DNA from: Lacimicrobium alkaliphilum
GTDB taxonomy: Bacteria; Pseudomonadota; Gammaproteobacteria; Enterobacterales; Alteromonadaceae
Direction: 5' to 3'
DNA length: 64,000 nucleotides
NCBI RefSeq assembly: GCF_001466725.1
Contig: NZ_CP013650.1
Location: 3,906,001 to 3,970,000 of the forward strand
Shown here: in pieces, positions 9,465 to 18,745 of the stretch
Numbering within the stretch: position 1 is the first letter of the stretch
Layout of the letters: every line of letters starts with the position of its first letter
Notes under the pieces: model-generated
What the model was told of the DNA's origin: nothing
The model's input: the letters and a program-made list of their open reading frames with translations, nothing else
Databases searched by the model: none
Program-made: the position numbers and the translations under genes

Positions 9465-11132
9465 ATGATAACTACAAGTAGTTCAGATATCGCTCGCTAT
9501 CGCGATGAAGGAATCTGGGGTGACCGCAAGCTACACAACTTGCTGAGTCAAACCTCCAAATCGAAAAGTCGTGAAATTGCGCTTGTTGATCCACTTAATA
9601 AATACGATTTAACCGGTGCTCAGCCTTTGCGGCTAAGTTATGCGGATTTAATGGATAAAGTTGACAGGCTGGCGCTTTCTCTGTTGAAAAACGATATTGG
9701 TAAAGATGATATTCTGCTGGTACAGATGCCAAATATTATTGAGCTGGTGCTCGTATATCTGGCAGCATCGAAGTTGGGAGCCATTGTCAGCCCGATTCCC
9801 ATGCAATACCAGGAATACGAATTACAGCGTATTCTCAACGTGCTGCAGCCCAAGGCTGTAATAACCGTTGCCACATTCAAGCAACAGGACTTTACCCAGC
9901 ATATTCTTGATGCGGTGAAGTCGGCATCTTCAGAGCTTAAGACATCACCCGAAGTGTTTACTTTTTTCGATGGGAAAAGCACTACAGATCTGAGTGAAAT
10001 GATGCAGCAGGTGGACACTTTACAGCCACTGGAAGCCTATATCAAAGAGGTTGATATCACTGCGGATCAGGTATTTACCATCTGCTGGACATCAGGTACG
10101 GAAGGCGCACCGAAAGGTATTCCCCGTTCACATAATCAATGGCTGACCGTTGGTCTGGCAACCTATGAAGGCAATCAGATTGAGGATGGAGAAGCTCTGC
10201 TTAATCCGTTTCCGTTTATTAATATGGCCTCCATTGGCGGATTATTTCTTAGTTGGCTGTACAGTGGTGGCAAGCTGGTCTTGCATCACCCCCTGGATTT
10301 GCCCCTTTTCCTGCGTCAGATTGTGTCTGAAAAGATCAGCTACACTCTGGCTCCCCCCGCGCTATTAAATAACATTCTCAAGAATGAAGCCTTGCTGGCA
10401 CAGTGCGACTTTTCCGGCATCAGAGCCATAGGCTCAGGCTCTGCGCCACTGGATACCTGGATGGTAGAGGGCTTTAAGGAACGCTTTGATATAGAAATTG
10501 TCAATCACTTTGGCTCGAATGAAGGTGTTTGTCTGCTTTGCGGGCCTAATGAAACAACATCAAGTGAAAAGCGGGCACAACTCTTTCCCCGCGCGCACAA
10601 ATTCCTGCAAACCCGCATCGTTGATCGAACCAGTGGAGAAATCATAGAGCAACCAGGTATTCAGGGTGAGCTACAAATAAAGGGGCCGAGTGTTTTTGAT
10701 GGCTACTATGGTGCTGACAAGCTTACCGACGAAGCTTTCACCCCTGATGGCTACTACCGGACAGGGGATCTGTTTGAAATCAGTCAATATGATCAGGCTT
10801 TTTATCATTTCAGGGGACGCTGTAAAGATTTGATTATAAGAGGGGGAGTAAATATTTCTCCGGCTGAGCTGGATACACTTATAAACGCCCATCAGGATAT
10901 TGTTGAAGCCGCCGTCGCTCCCTACCCCTGCGATATTATGGGAGAGCGGGTTGCAGCCTTTGTCGTTACTCACCCGGGAAAAGAGATAACACTCGCGCAA
11001 CTGGTCAGCTTTATGAAACAAAGTAAGATTGCCACATTTAAGTTGCCTGAGAAAATCATCCAGTTAGAAGCTATTCCCCGTAATCCACTTGGTAAAGTGG
11101 AAAGACACAAATTGGCTGACTTTCTGACTTAA
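9465..11132 (+). CDS. AMP-dependent acid-CoA ligase (second copy)
   Basis: A 555-residue ANL-superfamily ligase with the P-loop variant WTSGTEGAPKGIP (about 208-220), GDLFEISQ..FRGRCKDLIIRGG hinge region and catalytic lysine in NPLGKVERHK (K544). It resembles (2,3-dihydroxybenzoyl)adenylate synthase/aryl-acid ligase proteins in overall layout and probably makes a CoA thioester or acyl-adenylate. An AAAGGGG ribosome site precedes the ATG. It is the last gene of the rightward operon with the flavoprotein and the carotenoid oxygenase. It is strongly diverged from the ligase at 2210-3751, so the two are likely to act on the two different fragments of a cleaved substrate (inference). Confidence 0.88.
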   Translation: MITTSSSDIARYRDEGIWGDRKLHNLLSQTSKSKSREIALVDPLNKYDLTGAQPLRLSYADLMDKVDRLALSLLKNDIGKDDILLVQMPNIIELVLVYLAASKLGAIVSPIPMQYQEYELQRILNVLQPKAVITVATFKQQDFTQHILDAVKSASSELKTSPEVFTFFDGKSTTDLSEMMQQVDTLQPLEAYIKEVDITADQVFTICWTSGTEGAPKGIPRSHNQWLTVGLATYEGNQIEDGEALLNPFPFINMASIGGLFLSWLYSGGKLVLHHPLDLPLFLRQIVSEKISYTLAPPALLNNILKNEALLAQCDFSGIRAIGSGSAPLDTWMVEGFKERFDIEIVNHFGSNEGVCLLCGPNETTSSEKRAQLFPRAHKFLQTRIVDRTSGEIIEQPGIQGELQIKGPSVFDGYYGADKLTDEAFTPDGYYRTGDLFEISQYDQAFYHFRGRCKDLIIRGGVNISPAELDTLINAHQDIVEAAVAPYPCDIMGERVAAFVVTHPGKEITLAQLVSFMKQSKIATFKLPEKIIQLEAIPRNPLGKVERHKLADFLT

Positions 11133-11292
11133 ACACAACGCAATAGTCAGACTTCATTGTTACGAGCTTGCCGGAGAGCTGTTCATGTTTGGCATGCAGA
11201 ATCCAGTAAGCTCAGTTTCTCTTTATAAAAATTCAGACAAGTGCTTTAAGTACAGTGTCGGCGGCTAATAACTAAAGCTTACAATTGCTTCC

Positions 11293-11321
11293 TTGCTGGT
11301 GCTCAAGTCCATCGGTATATT
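11293..11321 (+). promoter_or_regulatory. Candidate sigma-70 promoter for the RND operon
   Basis: TTGCTG at 11293-11298 and TATATT at 11316-11321 are separated by 17 bases, a good match to a housekeeping promoter, 48 bases before the ATG of the RND adaptor gene. The rest of the 11133-11368 gap shows no gene and no clear terminator for the upstream ligase gene. Confidence 0.42.
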
Positions 11322-11368
11322 CAGGCTATGCTGATCATTTATCCGCGCCTGTTGCCAGGGATGCACTT

Positions 11369-12445
11369 ATGTTGAAAAAAATGTCCTTTTCTCCCGTGAT
11401 CATCGCCATAGTGCTGGCGATTGTACTGGTCATCTGGCTGTTAAGTGGTGATGACTACAGTGCCCGTACCGAAGCGCCCGCAGAGCAACAACCTCCAAAA
11501 GCGCAACTGACCAGCGTTGAAACTCGCTGGTCTGAGGCCCGGCCCTATGCAGCCACAACAATTGCACAGGGCCAGGTGTTGCCCTGGCGTCTGGTGGAAA
11601 TCAAGTCACAGCAAAGCGGCAGAATAGAACAGCTTTACAAGCAACAGGGCGAGCCCGTGCAGCAAGGGGAAAAGCTGTTGCGTATTTCCGATGAAGGCCG
11701 CAGCGCATTGCTGGCAAAGGCTCAGGCCAATCTGAAATTACGTCAAAGCGAACTGAAAAGCGCGCGCTCCCTGGGAGAATCGCAGTTTTCCTCAGCCACT
11801 GAACTGACCCGGCTGGAAAGTGAACTGGCAAAGGCCGAAGCCGAATTACACAACGCCCGTCTTAACCTTAGTCAGACTGAACCCGGCGCCCCTTTTGACG
11901 GCGTGGTCGACCGCCGCCATATCGAAGTGGGCGACCTGGTGCAAAGCGGCACGGCCCTGATGCAACTGGTGCAACTGGACAAGCTCAAGGTCACCGCGCA
12001 GATCCCACAGCAACATGTTAGCGAACTGGAAATCGGCCAGAGCGCGACCCTGACGCTGCTCGATGGCCGCAAACTGGAAGGCACCTTAAGCTTTATCAGC
12101 GCGGCTGCCGACACCTCCACCCGCAGTTTTTATATCGAGATCACGGCCCCCAACCCGCAGCATTGGCGCATCGCCGGTGGCAGCGCCACGGTGGAAATAG
12201 CCCTTGGCAGTGTGCCCGCCCATTATGTGTCACCGGCGCTGCTGAGCCTGGATGACAGCGGTAACCTGGGGCTTTCGGTGGTTAATCAGCAAAAACAGGT
12301 GGAGTTTTATCCGGTCAGCATCCTCTCCGCCACCAACGATGGCGCCTGGGTCAGCGGTTTGCCGGAACGGGCACAAATCATCATTCAGGGCGCCGGTTTT
12401 GTGCAGCCAGGAGACGTTGTGCGCACCACTGAGGTAAGCTCATGA
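11369..12445 (+). CDS. RND efflux periplasmic adaptor (membrane fusion protein)
   Basis: About 358 residues. A short cytosolic start is followed by one hydrophobic segment, then the MFP layout: a lipoyl half (VLPWRLVEIKSQQSGRI), a long alpha-hairpin rich in Lys, Ala, Glu and Leu, the second lipoyl half (GAPFDGVVDRRHIEVGDLV), and beta-barrel and membrane-proximal domains. It would link the inner-membrane pump encoded next to an outer-membrane channel. The frame is open from 11285, but the ATG at 11369 follows CAGGGATG and places the membrane anchor at the normal position. It overlaps the pump gene by 4 bases (ATGA). No outer-membrane TolC-like gene is adjacent, so a TolC encoded elsewhere is likely. 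Confidence 0.9.
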   Translation: MLKKMSFSPVIIAIVLAIVLVIWLLSGDDYSARTEAPAEQQPPKAQLTSVETRWSEARPYAATTIAQGQVLPWRLVEIKSQQSGRIEQLYKQQGEPVQQGEKLLRISDEGRSALLAKAQANLKLRQSELKSARSLGESQFSSATELTRLESELAKAEAELHNARLNLSQTEPGAPFDGVVDRRHIEVGDLVQSGTALMQLVQLDKLKVTAQIPQQHVSELEIGQSATLTLLDGRKLEGTLSFISAAADTSTRSFYIEITAPNPQHWRIAGGSATVEIALGSVPAHYVSPALLSLDDSGNLGLSVVNQQKQVEFYPVSILSATNDGAWVSGLPERAQIIIQGAGFVQPGDVVRTTEVSS

Positions 12446-15400
12446 GCGAGATGATTCGCGCGGCGATTCAACGCAGCCGTGCCAGTATCATGTTATTGCT
12501 GTTTTTATTTATCGCCGGGATTACCGCTTATCAGTCCATTCCCAAGGAAGCCAATCCGGATGTAGCTATTCCCCTGATGTATGTGTCCATGACCCTGGAT
12601 GGCATCAGCCCGGAAGATGGCGAACGCTTACTTGTCAGGCCCATGGAGCACGAATTGCGCTCCTTAGAGGGCATCAAAAAGATGACCTCTACCGCCAGTG
12701 AAGGTCATGCCTCGGTGATGCTGGAGTTCGATGCCGGCTTTGACGCCGATCAGGCGCTGTCAGATGTGCGGGTCAAGGTGGACGCAGCCCGGGCCAAACT
12801 GCCCAGTGAAGCGGAAGAGCCCACCGTCAACGAAATCAATGTCGGCCTGTTCCCGGTATTGTCGGTCGGTCTGTCCGGTCCGGTTTCAGAAAGTCAGTTG
12901 GTATTTATCGCCCGCCAGTTAAAAGAGAACATCGAGTCCATTCCCGAGGTGCTGGAGGTGGATATTGGTGGTGACCGCGAAGATTTACTCGAAATCGTGG
13001 TCGATCCGCAGGTACTGGAAGGTTACGGTCTGGATTATCAGCAACTTTTCAGCCTGGTCTCCAACAATAACCGCCTGGTGGCCGCCGGTAGTCTGGACAC
13101 CGGTGCCGGCCGCATGGCAATGAAAGTACCGGGGGTGATAGAGGATCTGGATGATGTGCTGTCTATACCCATCAAGGTAGAGGGCGACACCGTTATCACC
13201 TTTGCCGATGTGGCCACCATCAACCGCACCTTTAAAGATCCTCTTGGCTTTGCCCGCATCAACGGGCAGCCTGCGGTGGTACTGGAGATTAAAAAACGCA
13301 GCGGTGCCAATATCATCTCCACCATAGAGCAGACCAAACAGATTATTGAACAGGCCGACAGCCTTCTGCCCGAGGGCATGAAGGTAAACTACATCATGGA
13401 TCAGTCCAAAGATGTCAAAACCATGCTCTCGGATCTGCTCAATAATGTACTGACTGCTGTGGTGCTGGTGCTGATCCTGATTATCGCCACCATGGGCATG
13501 CGCTCGGCGGTGCTGGTAGGTATTACCATACCGGGAGCATTTTTTGCCGGCATACTGATGATCTATATGCTGGGCTATACCATGAACATTATCGTGCTGT
13601 TTGCCCTGATCCTGGTTGCCGGAATGCTGGTGGATGGCGCCATTGTGGTCAGCGAGCTGGCAGACAGGAATCTGGCTGAAGGCCAGCAACCCAAACGGGC
13701 CTGGGCCAATGCCGCCAGCCGTATGGCCTGGCCTATTATTGCCTCCACCGCCACCACCATCGCGGTATTCACGCCGCTGTTGTTCTGGCCCGGTGTGGTC
13801 GGCCAGTTTATGAAGTACCTGCCAGCTACAGTGATCCTCTGTTTGCTGGCATCGCTGTTTATGGCGCTGATATTTCTGCCGGTTATGGGCAGTGTCAGCC
13901 GCCGTCGAAACCGGGTTCACGAGCTTAAAAACAGTGTCGGAGGAAAGGCTTATGGCAGTATCCTCGGTCATCTGCTGCGACGGCCTGTCCTGACCTTTAT
14001 GGGCACCATCGGCGCCATTATTGTGATTTACATTGCCTATTGGAAATACAACCATGGCCTGGAATTTTTCCCCTCCGTTGAGCCTGAGTCAGCCCAGGTC
14101 TGGGTCAGAGCCCGTGGCGATATGTCAATTTATGAAAAAGACGCCCTGCTGCAAAAGGTCGAAAAGCGCCTGCTTGGCTTATCTGAAGTCAAGGCCCTGT
14201 ATGCCCGCTCGCTGGCCAGTGCCAGCGGTGAACTGGCGCCGGATGTGATTGGCACCCTGCAGTTTCAGTTTATCGACTGGCATCAGCGCCGGCGGGCGGC
14301 AGAGATACTCGAAGAAATGCGCTCACTGACTGCAGATATTCCCGGTATTATTCTCGAATTCCGTGAGCAGGAAGGCGGACCGGCAGCCGGCAAACCGGTC
14401 GAGTTGCAGGTCAGCAGTATGGACAACGAAGCCACCGAACAGGCGGTGGAAAAGATCATCGCTCAGATGCAGCAGATGGAGGGCTTTGTTGATATCGAAG
14501 ATGATCGCAGCTTAGCCGGGGTGGAATGGCGGTTGCTGGTTGATCGCGCCGCCGCTGCACGCTTCGGTGCCGATGTGCTGACAGTAGGTAACGCCGTACA
14601 GATGATAAGTAATGGTCTGCTGCTGGCCAAATTCCGCCCTGAATACGCCAGTGATGAGGTGGATATTCGCGTACGCTTTCCAAAGGACTGGCGTTCATTA
14701 GATCAGCTCAGCCGTCTGACGGTTAACTCCCCGCGCGGACAGGTGCCGCTGAGTAATTTTGTGAAACTGCAGCCGGCACCAAAAACCAGTATTGTTAAGC
14801 GCATTGATGGTAGTCGCGCCATCACCATAAAATCGGACCTTGCTGAAGGTTATCAGGTCAGCGAACGGCTGCAGGCCCTGTATGCCAGTGAACTGGATAT
14901 AGCGGACAGTGTGTCGATAAAAGCCGCCGGCGAAAGTGCCGATCAGGAAGAGGCCATGATGTTTCTTATCCGCGCTTTTATCACCGCCATCTTTCTGATG
15001 CTGATGATCCTGCTGGTGCAATTTAACAGCTGGTATCAGAGCCTGCTGGTGCTCTCCGCCATTGTTTTTTCCACCGCCGGGGTATTGCTGGGGCTGCTGG
15101 TGAATGGCCAGAGCTTTGGCGTGGTCATGGTGGGCATGGGGATTATCGGCCTGGCGGGCATTGTGGTAAACAATAATATTGTACTCATCGACACCTATAA
15201 CCAGATGCGCGATGACGGCCTGTCACCACAACAGGCCGCACTGGAAACGGGTTGCCTGCGTTTAAGACCGGTACTGCTGACATCTGTTACCACAGTATTG
15301 GGGCTGATGCCCATGGTGCTGGCGGTCAACGTCAATCTGCTCGAGCCCAGCCTTGGCTTTGGCGCGCCCTCCACCCAATGGTGGACCCAGATGTCCAGCG

Positions 15401-15561
15401 CCATCGCAGGAGGACTGGTGTTTGCCACTGCGCTGACACTGTTTTTAACCCCCTGCATGCTGGTGCTGGGAGAGAAAATCAAACCCCGTAAAACCACCAG
15501 CCAGACCGAGCCGGAAACCAGAGAGGAAGATATTCCCCGGCTTACCAGACGCCGGGCCTGA
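12442..15561 (+). CDS. RND efflux transporter permease subunit
   Basis: A 1039-residue inner-membrane pump of the AcrB/HAE family: N-terminal transmembrane helix, a large periplasmic porter loop, six helices, a second large loop, and a final group of helices. The N-terminal SIPKEANPDVAIP segment and the TM4 motif LVDGAIVVSELADR identify the family. In most drug-type RND pumps TM4 has two adjacent aspartates (VDDAIVVVEN); here the second is glycine, a variant proton-relay motif. It would export toxic compounds using proton motive force, together with the adaptor encoded immediately upstream. Substrates are unknown; proximity to an aromatic/terpenoid-type catabolic cluster may hint at solvent or intermediate export (weak inference). 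Confidence 0.92.
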   Translation: MSEMIRAAIQRSRASIMLLLFLFIAGITAYQSIPKEANPDVAIPLMYVSMTLDGISPEDGERLLVRPMEHELRSLEGIKKMTSTASEGHASVMLEFDAGFDADQALSDVRVKVDAARAKLPSEAEEPTVNEINVGLFPVLSVGLSGPVSESQLVFIARQLKENIESIPEVLEVDIGGDREDLLEIVVDPQVLEGYGLDYQQLFSLVSNNNRLVAAGSLDTGAGRMAMKVPGVIEDLDDVLSIPIKVEGDTVITFADVATINRTFKDPLGFARINGQPAVVLEIKKRSGANIISTIEQTKQIIEQADSLLPEGMKVNYIMDQSKDVKTMLSDLLNNVLTAVVLVLILIIATMGMRSAVLVGITIPGAFFAGILMIYMLGYTMNIIVLFALILVAGMLVDGAIVVSELADRNLAEGQQPKRAWANAASRMAWPIIASTATTIAVFTPLLFWPGVVGQFMKYLPATVILCLLASLFMALIFLPVMGSVSRRRNRVHELKNSVGGKAYGSILGHLLRRPVLTFMGTIGAIIVIYIAYWKYNHGLEFFPSVEPESAQVWVRARGDMSIYEKDALLQKVEKRLLGLSEVKALYARSLASASGELAPDVIGTLQFQFIDWHQRRRAAEILEEMRSLTADIPGIILEFREQEGGPAAGKPVELQVSSMDNEATEQAVEKIIAQMQQMEGFVDIEDDRSLAGVEWRLLVDRAAAARFGADVLTVGNAVQMISNGLLLAKFRPEYASDEVDIRVRFPKDWRSLDQLSRLTVNSPRGQVPLSNFVKLQPAPKTSIVKRIDGSRAITIKSDLAEGYQVSERLQALYASELDIADSVSIKAAGESADQEEAMMFLIRAFITAIFLMLMILLVQFNSWYQSLLVLSAIVFSTAGVLLGLLVNGQSFGVVMVGMGIIGLAGIVVNNNIVLIDTYNQMRDDGLSPQQAALETGCLRLRPVLLTSVTTVLGLMPMVLAVNVNLLEPSLGFGAPSTQWWTQMSSAIAGGLVFATALTLFLTPCMLVLGEKIKPRKTTSQTEPETREEDIPRLTRRRA

Positions 15562-15682
15562 AACACCGTATTAGGAAGTACAGGCCTTAATAGCGCTGCG
15601 CTATGACTCTGCCCGACCTGACACGTTTCCCGAAAAGTTTAGACTCAACCGGACAGTCAGCTAAGAGCGAGGAGCGGATATT

Positions 15683-15757
15683 AAAGGATAAGTTTGGAGC
15701 TTATGTTGTCAGTCGGTATGAGAGGTAAGAGCATTAATATGGATCTTATCCTTTTTT
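15683..15757 (+). other. Inverted repeat ending in a T-run (possible terminator or small RNA end)
   Basis: AAAGGATAAG at 15683-15692 pairs perfectly with CTTATCCTTT at 15745-15754, and the right arm runs into six T residues. The 52-base interior is long for a simple terminator, so it may be a structured transcript, a decayed element or chance. It lies in the A+T-rich gap (15562-15859) between the RND operon and the NACHT gene; no gene is visible in that gap. Confidence 0.3.
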
Positions 15758-15795
15758 ACCCTTTCATTTTTAATGTTTGTGCAGCAGTTTAAACT

Positions 15796-15848
15796 CATGT
15801 ATTTTGGGGGAATGCCTAGATTCTTTGGCATTTACCCCAAAATACATG
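15796..15848. repeat. Large imperfect palindrome immediately upstream of the NACHT gene
   Basis: CATGTATTTTGGGG at 15796-15809 pairs perfectly with CCCCAAAATACATG at 15835-15848; inside, AATGCC (15811-15816) pairs with GGCATT (15827-15832), leaving a 10-base loop and a small bulge. The structure ends 11 bases before the ATG of the NACHT ATPase, which lacks a clear Shine-Dalgarno sequence. It could be an operator, a translation-controlling hairpin in the leader, or the end of an inserted element. I see no second copy in the window. Confidence 0.55.
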
Positions 15849-15859
15849 GTGTTTAGAAA

Positions 15860-17629
15860 ATGGATCTTGTCATCTCAGTAATAAAGTTTTTACTTCCCAA
15901 AGTATATGACCGCGCCGCGAATATTTATTATAGGAAGATAAGAAGCAAAACTATAAAAATAGACAGCATAGAAGATACAGCATCGAACTGCGAGGTGGTT
16001 AGAACTATTTGGAATCCAGAGAACCCTGTAAATCTAAATACTTTCTATTACCCGACCTCTTTGGACTTGCATGGACAATCGTTGTACCTAGATGATATTG
16101 ATAAAATCGACAACAATAAAAAAGTTGTGATTGAGGGAAACACTGGACAAGGAAAGAGCATACTTCTAAAACACCTAGCTGGAAAAGAAATTAGGAAGGG
16201 GTATAAAATACCAATTTTTGTCGAGCTGCGAAGAATCGATAAAGAAAACAATCTGGAAAGTCTTATATTGCGTTGCCTATCCTCTTATGGCATCGAAATA
16301 AAGAAGAATCATTTACCTTATCTTTTGGAAGATGAACGAGTTTCACTACTTCTTGACGCATTTGATGAAATAAAAGAAGATTTAATTGAAAGAACCTTCA
16401 ATGAAATTGAAGGTTTGTGCGTCACCCCATCTTTGAAGATTCTCGTAACTAGTAGAAAAGATCAGGAAATACAAAAATCCGTATATTTTGTAGTTAGCAG
16501 AATGCAGAATGTTCACCACGAAGAGTTTGAAAACTTCTTTAAGAAGCTATTCTATTGGGAGAATAATATTGCAAGAGATCTTTCAAAAGAGATTCTGAGA
16601 GAGGGTCATGAACTTACAGAAATGTCTGTGACTCCTTTGATGCTTACCATGCTTGCAATATCTTACAAGGTCAACAAACAAATCCCAAAAACAATGATCG
16701 AGTTCTATGATGGATTATTTTTGTTACTTATATCAAGACATGACAGGAGTAAGCCAAATTTCTCAAGAAAATTCAAATCCGGACTCGATGTTTCAAATTT
16801 AGAAAACTTTTTTGTGGGGCTATCTTTTTTATGCGTATCAACTCGCCAGTTTGTAGTTAATAGAGAGGCTATGGTTGAGTTACTTCCTAAAGTAGCCTCC
16901 TTCTACAACATTGAAAGCACTGCGTTTAAAGAAATATTGCATGATATAAGTGTTAACACTAATCTATTATTGCCCGAAAATGAAACTTATGTGTTTATGC
17001 ATAGAAGCATTGCTGAGTTTAGTGCGGCAAGATTCGTAAGGGATTCACCATCTGATCTTAAAAAGAAATTCTACGAAAGATGTCGAGAAAAATACTCAGA
17101 ATATATGCAGGTTCTTTTTTATTTAAAGGAAATTGATAATGCTGATTTTAGGGTGAACTTAATTGCTCAAGAAATTAGAGAGGTGTTTTCTAAGATCAAG
17201 TATGATCATTCCAGCAAATATGTAGATTTAACTTGGCTACCACCAATTGAATTAAGTTACCGTGGTCATGGGCGGTGGCACTATGATCTTTCTAAAGTTG
17301 ACTATCAAGACACCGACTTCATTGGTCTTTCATCGTTTCTTAGAAGTTCACTAGATAAACTGATACACACAAAAAAAATTAAAATGAAAAATAAGCCAAT
17401 TACATATGGTGTCGGAGACTCTTATTATAATTTCGGAGACAAAATTTTTTCAATTAAGCTGTCAGACATCGACAACTTGGAAGAGGTGATTTGCGAGTTA
17501 AAAACTAAATTTATTCCTTGGTGTCATGAGTGCTTTGATCTATTAAATAGGATAGAGAGCGAGTTAGAAGCACAAAATAAAATGTTAGAGTCTGCTGACG
17601 TTTTTCGATCAAGGGGCGGTAGTTGTTGA
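15860..17629 (+). CDS. STAND/NACHT-domain NTPase (candidate anti-phage defence protein)
   Basis: A 589-residue protein. After an N-terminal region of about 85 residues, the NACHT NTPase core has Walker A GNTGQGKS (93-100), Walker B LLLDAFDE (163-170, D166 and D169-E170) and a sensor-1-like ILVTSRKD (194-201). Further on, [12 protein letters not shown] and [14 protein letters not shown] match the helical and winged-helix region of NACHT proteins. The last 150 or so residues are unrecognised and have no leucine-rich or tetratricopeptide pattern; they may be the sensor. Bacterial NACHT proteins are NLR-like and several defend against phage. Base composition is visibly A+T-rich compared with the RND operon, indicating transfer. 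The gene stands alone. The effector domain, if any, must be the short N-terminus. Function is inferred from the family only. Confidence 0.8.
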   Translation: MDLVISVIKFLLPKVYDRAANIYYRKIRSKTIKIDSIEDTASNCEVVRTIWNPENPVNLNTFYYPTSLDLHGQSLYLDDIDKIDNNKKVVIEGNTGQGKSILLKHLAGKEIRKGYKIPIFVELRRIDKENNLESLILRCLSSYGIEIKKNHLPYLLEDERVSLLLDAFDEIKEDLIERTFNEIEGLCVTPSLKILVTSRKDQEIQKSVYFVVSRMQNVHHEEFENFFKKLFYWENNIARDLSKEILREGHELTEMSVTPLMLTMLAISYKVNKQIPKTMIEFYDGLFLLLISRHDRSKPNFSRKFKSGLDVSNLENFFVGLSFLCVSTRQFVVNREAMVELLPKVASFYNIESTAFKEILHDISVNTNLLLPENETYVFMHRSIAEFSAARFVRDSPSDLKKKFYERCREKYSEYMQVLFYLKEIDNADFRVNLIAQEIREVFSKIKYDHSSKYVDLTWLPPIELSYRGHGRWHYDLSKVDYQDTDFIGLSSFLRSSLDKLIHTKKIKMKNKPITYGVGDSYYNFGDKIFSIKLSDIDNLEEVICELKTKFIPWCHECFDLLNRIESELEAQNKMLESADVFRSRGGSC

Positions 17630-17855
17630 AATGATAAGGGATTCGAAACAATACATTGGCACGTTCTACAATCGGAAGAGATTGCACAGTAGCCTGAACT
17701 ATCTTTCTCCGGTACAGTTTGAAAATGCCGCCTAACAACAACGCGTGTCCGATTTATCGGGGGAACATCATAGTGCGCCCCCATTTTTTCCTTACCTACA
17801 ACAACGCTTCTAAACCAAAAACAAGAATTGGCGACGCGAACCGTTATAGCTAGTT

Positions 17856-18434
17856 CTAGTGTCCGACTCTTATTCTCCATGAGTTAAAGAGTATGAAAAC
17901 AAGAAAAATGTAAAACAGTGAACTAGGTTCATCGATAAGTGCTATATCGTACAACGAAAAGCCAGCGTTCTCTAAACCATCAGTTATGTACGACCAGCCG
18001 AAGGATATATCTTGACCACTGAAATCTTTCAAACTAATAAAAGCCTTACCAGAAATTGTTTCTAACTCCGGCTCATATTGAACCCAGAGATCTAACTGGG
18101 TTGGACCCCAAACTTCATCGAAGCTACTATTTTCGAACACCCTGAACACGAGCCAATTGACCCCTATATCTTCATCAAGAGTGTTGGGAGTTAATTCATA
18201 GTCGAAGATGATTCCTGATATATAAGATGGAACAGAAAAGTTGTCCACAAATACTGAGAAGCTCCCCGAACCCCCTTCCTCATCTGGGTAATACGAATAT
18301 ACCCCGTTATCCAATTCTGTTCCTTGTGTTTGGAATTGTAGCGAGGAGAATGCTGGTGCAACAAAAAATGTGGAGAGAATGAGTATAAAGTAAGAGATGT
18401 TTTTTTTAGAGCGTCCGCTGTTAAAGATATTCAT
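17856..18434 (-). CDS. Small exported protein with a PEP-CTERM-like C-terminus, function unknown
   Basis: A 192-residue protein. An N-terminal signal peptide (basic start, hydrophobic stretch, probable cleavage after the alanine in APAFSS) is followed by an acidic, beta-rich region. The tail is EPSS, then a transmembrane stretch, then Arg-Ile-Arg near the end, which resembles PEP-CTERM sorting signals (EP motif, hydrophobic span, basic end). Such proteins are processed by exosortase and usually surface- or matrix-associated. A good AAAGGAA ribosome site precedes the ATG at 18434. It lies in the same A+T-rich accessory segment as the NACHT gene, on the opposite strand. No exosortase is in the window. 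I do not recognise the central domain. Confidence 0.6.
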   Translation of the reverse strand: MNIFNSGRSKKNISYFILILSTFFVAPAFSSLQFQTQGTELDNGVYSYYPDEEGGSGSFSVFVDNFSVPSYISGIIFDYELTPNTLDEDIGVNWLVFRVFENSSFDEVWGPTQLDLWVQYEPELETISGKAFISLKDFSGQDISFGWSYITDGLENAGFSLYDIALIDEPSSLFYIFLVFILFNSWRIRVGH

Positions 18435-18745
18435 TGTTATTCCTTTCGGGGGGATTATTTGTGGTAACTTTATTGTGATTATAGGCTGTCAGCTTCCTGT
18501 ATGAGTATAGCAACGCCTATACGTAAGACAACCTCGTTTGGAGAAAAGATTGCTTTGGCAGTCAGGAAAATTGATGGTCTCCTCTGTAGCAGGTGCAGAA
18601 AGTGTAAAGAGAGTTTTCAAAATCTGTGTCGCCCTAAATTTCAATCATGCTTATGACCACTTAATTACATTAGGATAGATCGAATACATTGAGCCGCACA
18701 GTAATCTGGGTGCAGGTCCACTCAAACTGTACATAACGACCACTC
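18435..18745. other. Gene-free stretch upstream of the exported protein
   Basis: No credible coding region is seen. A TATAAT hexamer on the minus strand (18478-18483), about 45 bases before the ATG at 18434, could be the -10 box of that gene, but no convincing -35 box accompanies it. A small palindrome, GTATAG and CTATAC around a 6-base centre, lies near 18505-18525. The sequence is A+T-rich and of accessory character. Confidence 0.4.

Noticed and set aside
12985..14055. A 356-codon open frame on the minus strand, antisense to the RND pump gene, rich in His, Gln and Gly
   Set aside because: It is fully inside the conserved RND gene, has no family resemblance and the composition expected of a shadow frame. 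The same applies to other long antisense frames, for example 31763-32500, 43238-43948 and 56551-57306.
17728..17750. Possible integron attC site (GCCTAAC followed by AACAACGCG)
   Set aside because: One RYYYAAC-like core is present, but no paired GTTRRRY core follows at a suitable distance and no integrase is present.
17524..17880. A 118-codon minus-strand frame overlapping the end of the NACHT gene
   Set aside because: No ribosome site, no recognisable domain, and its last third lies antisense to the NACHT coding sequence; treated as a shadow.
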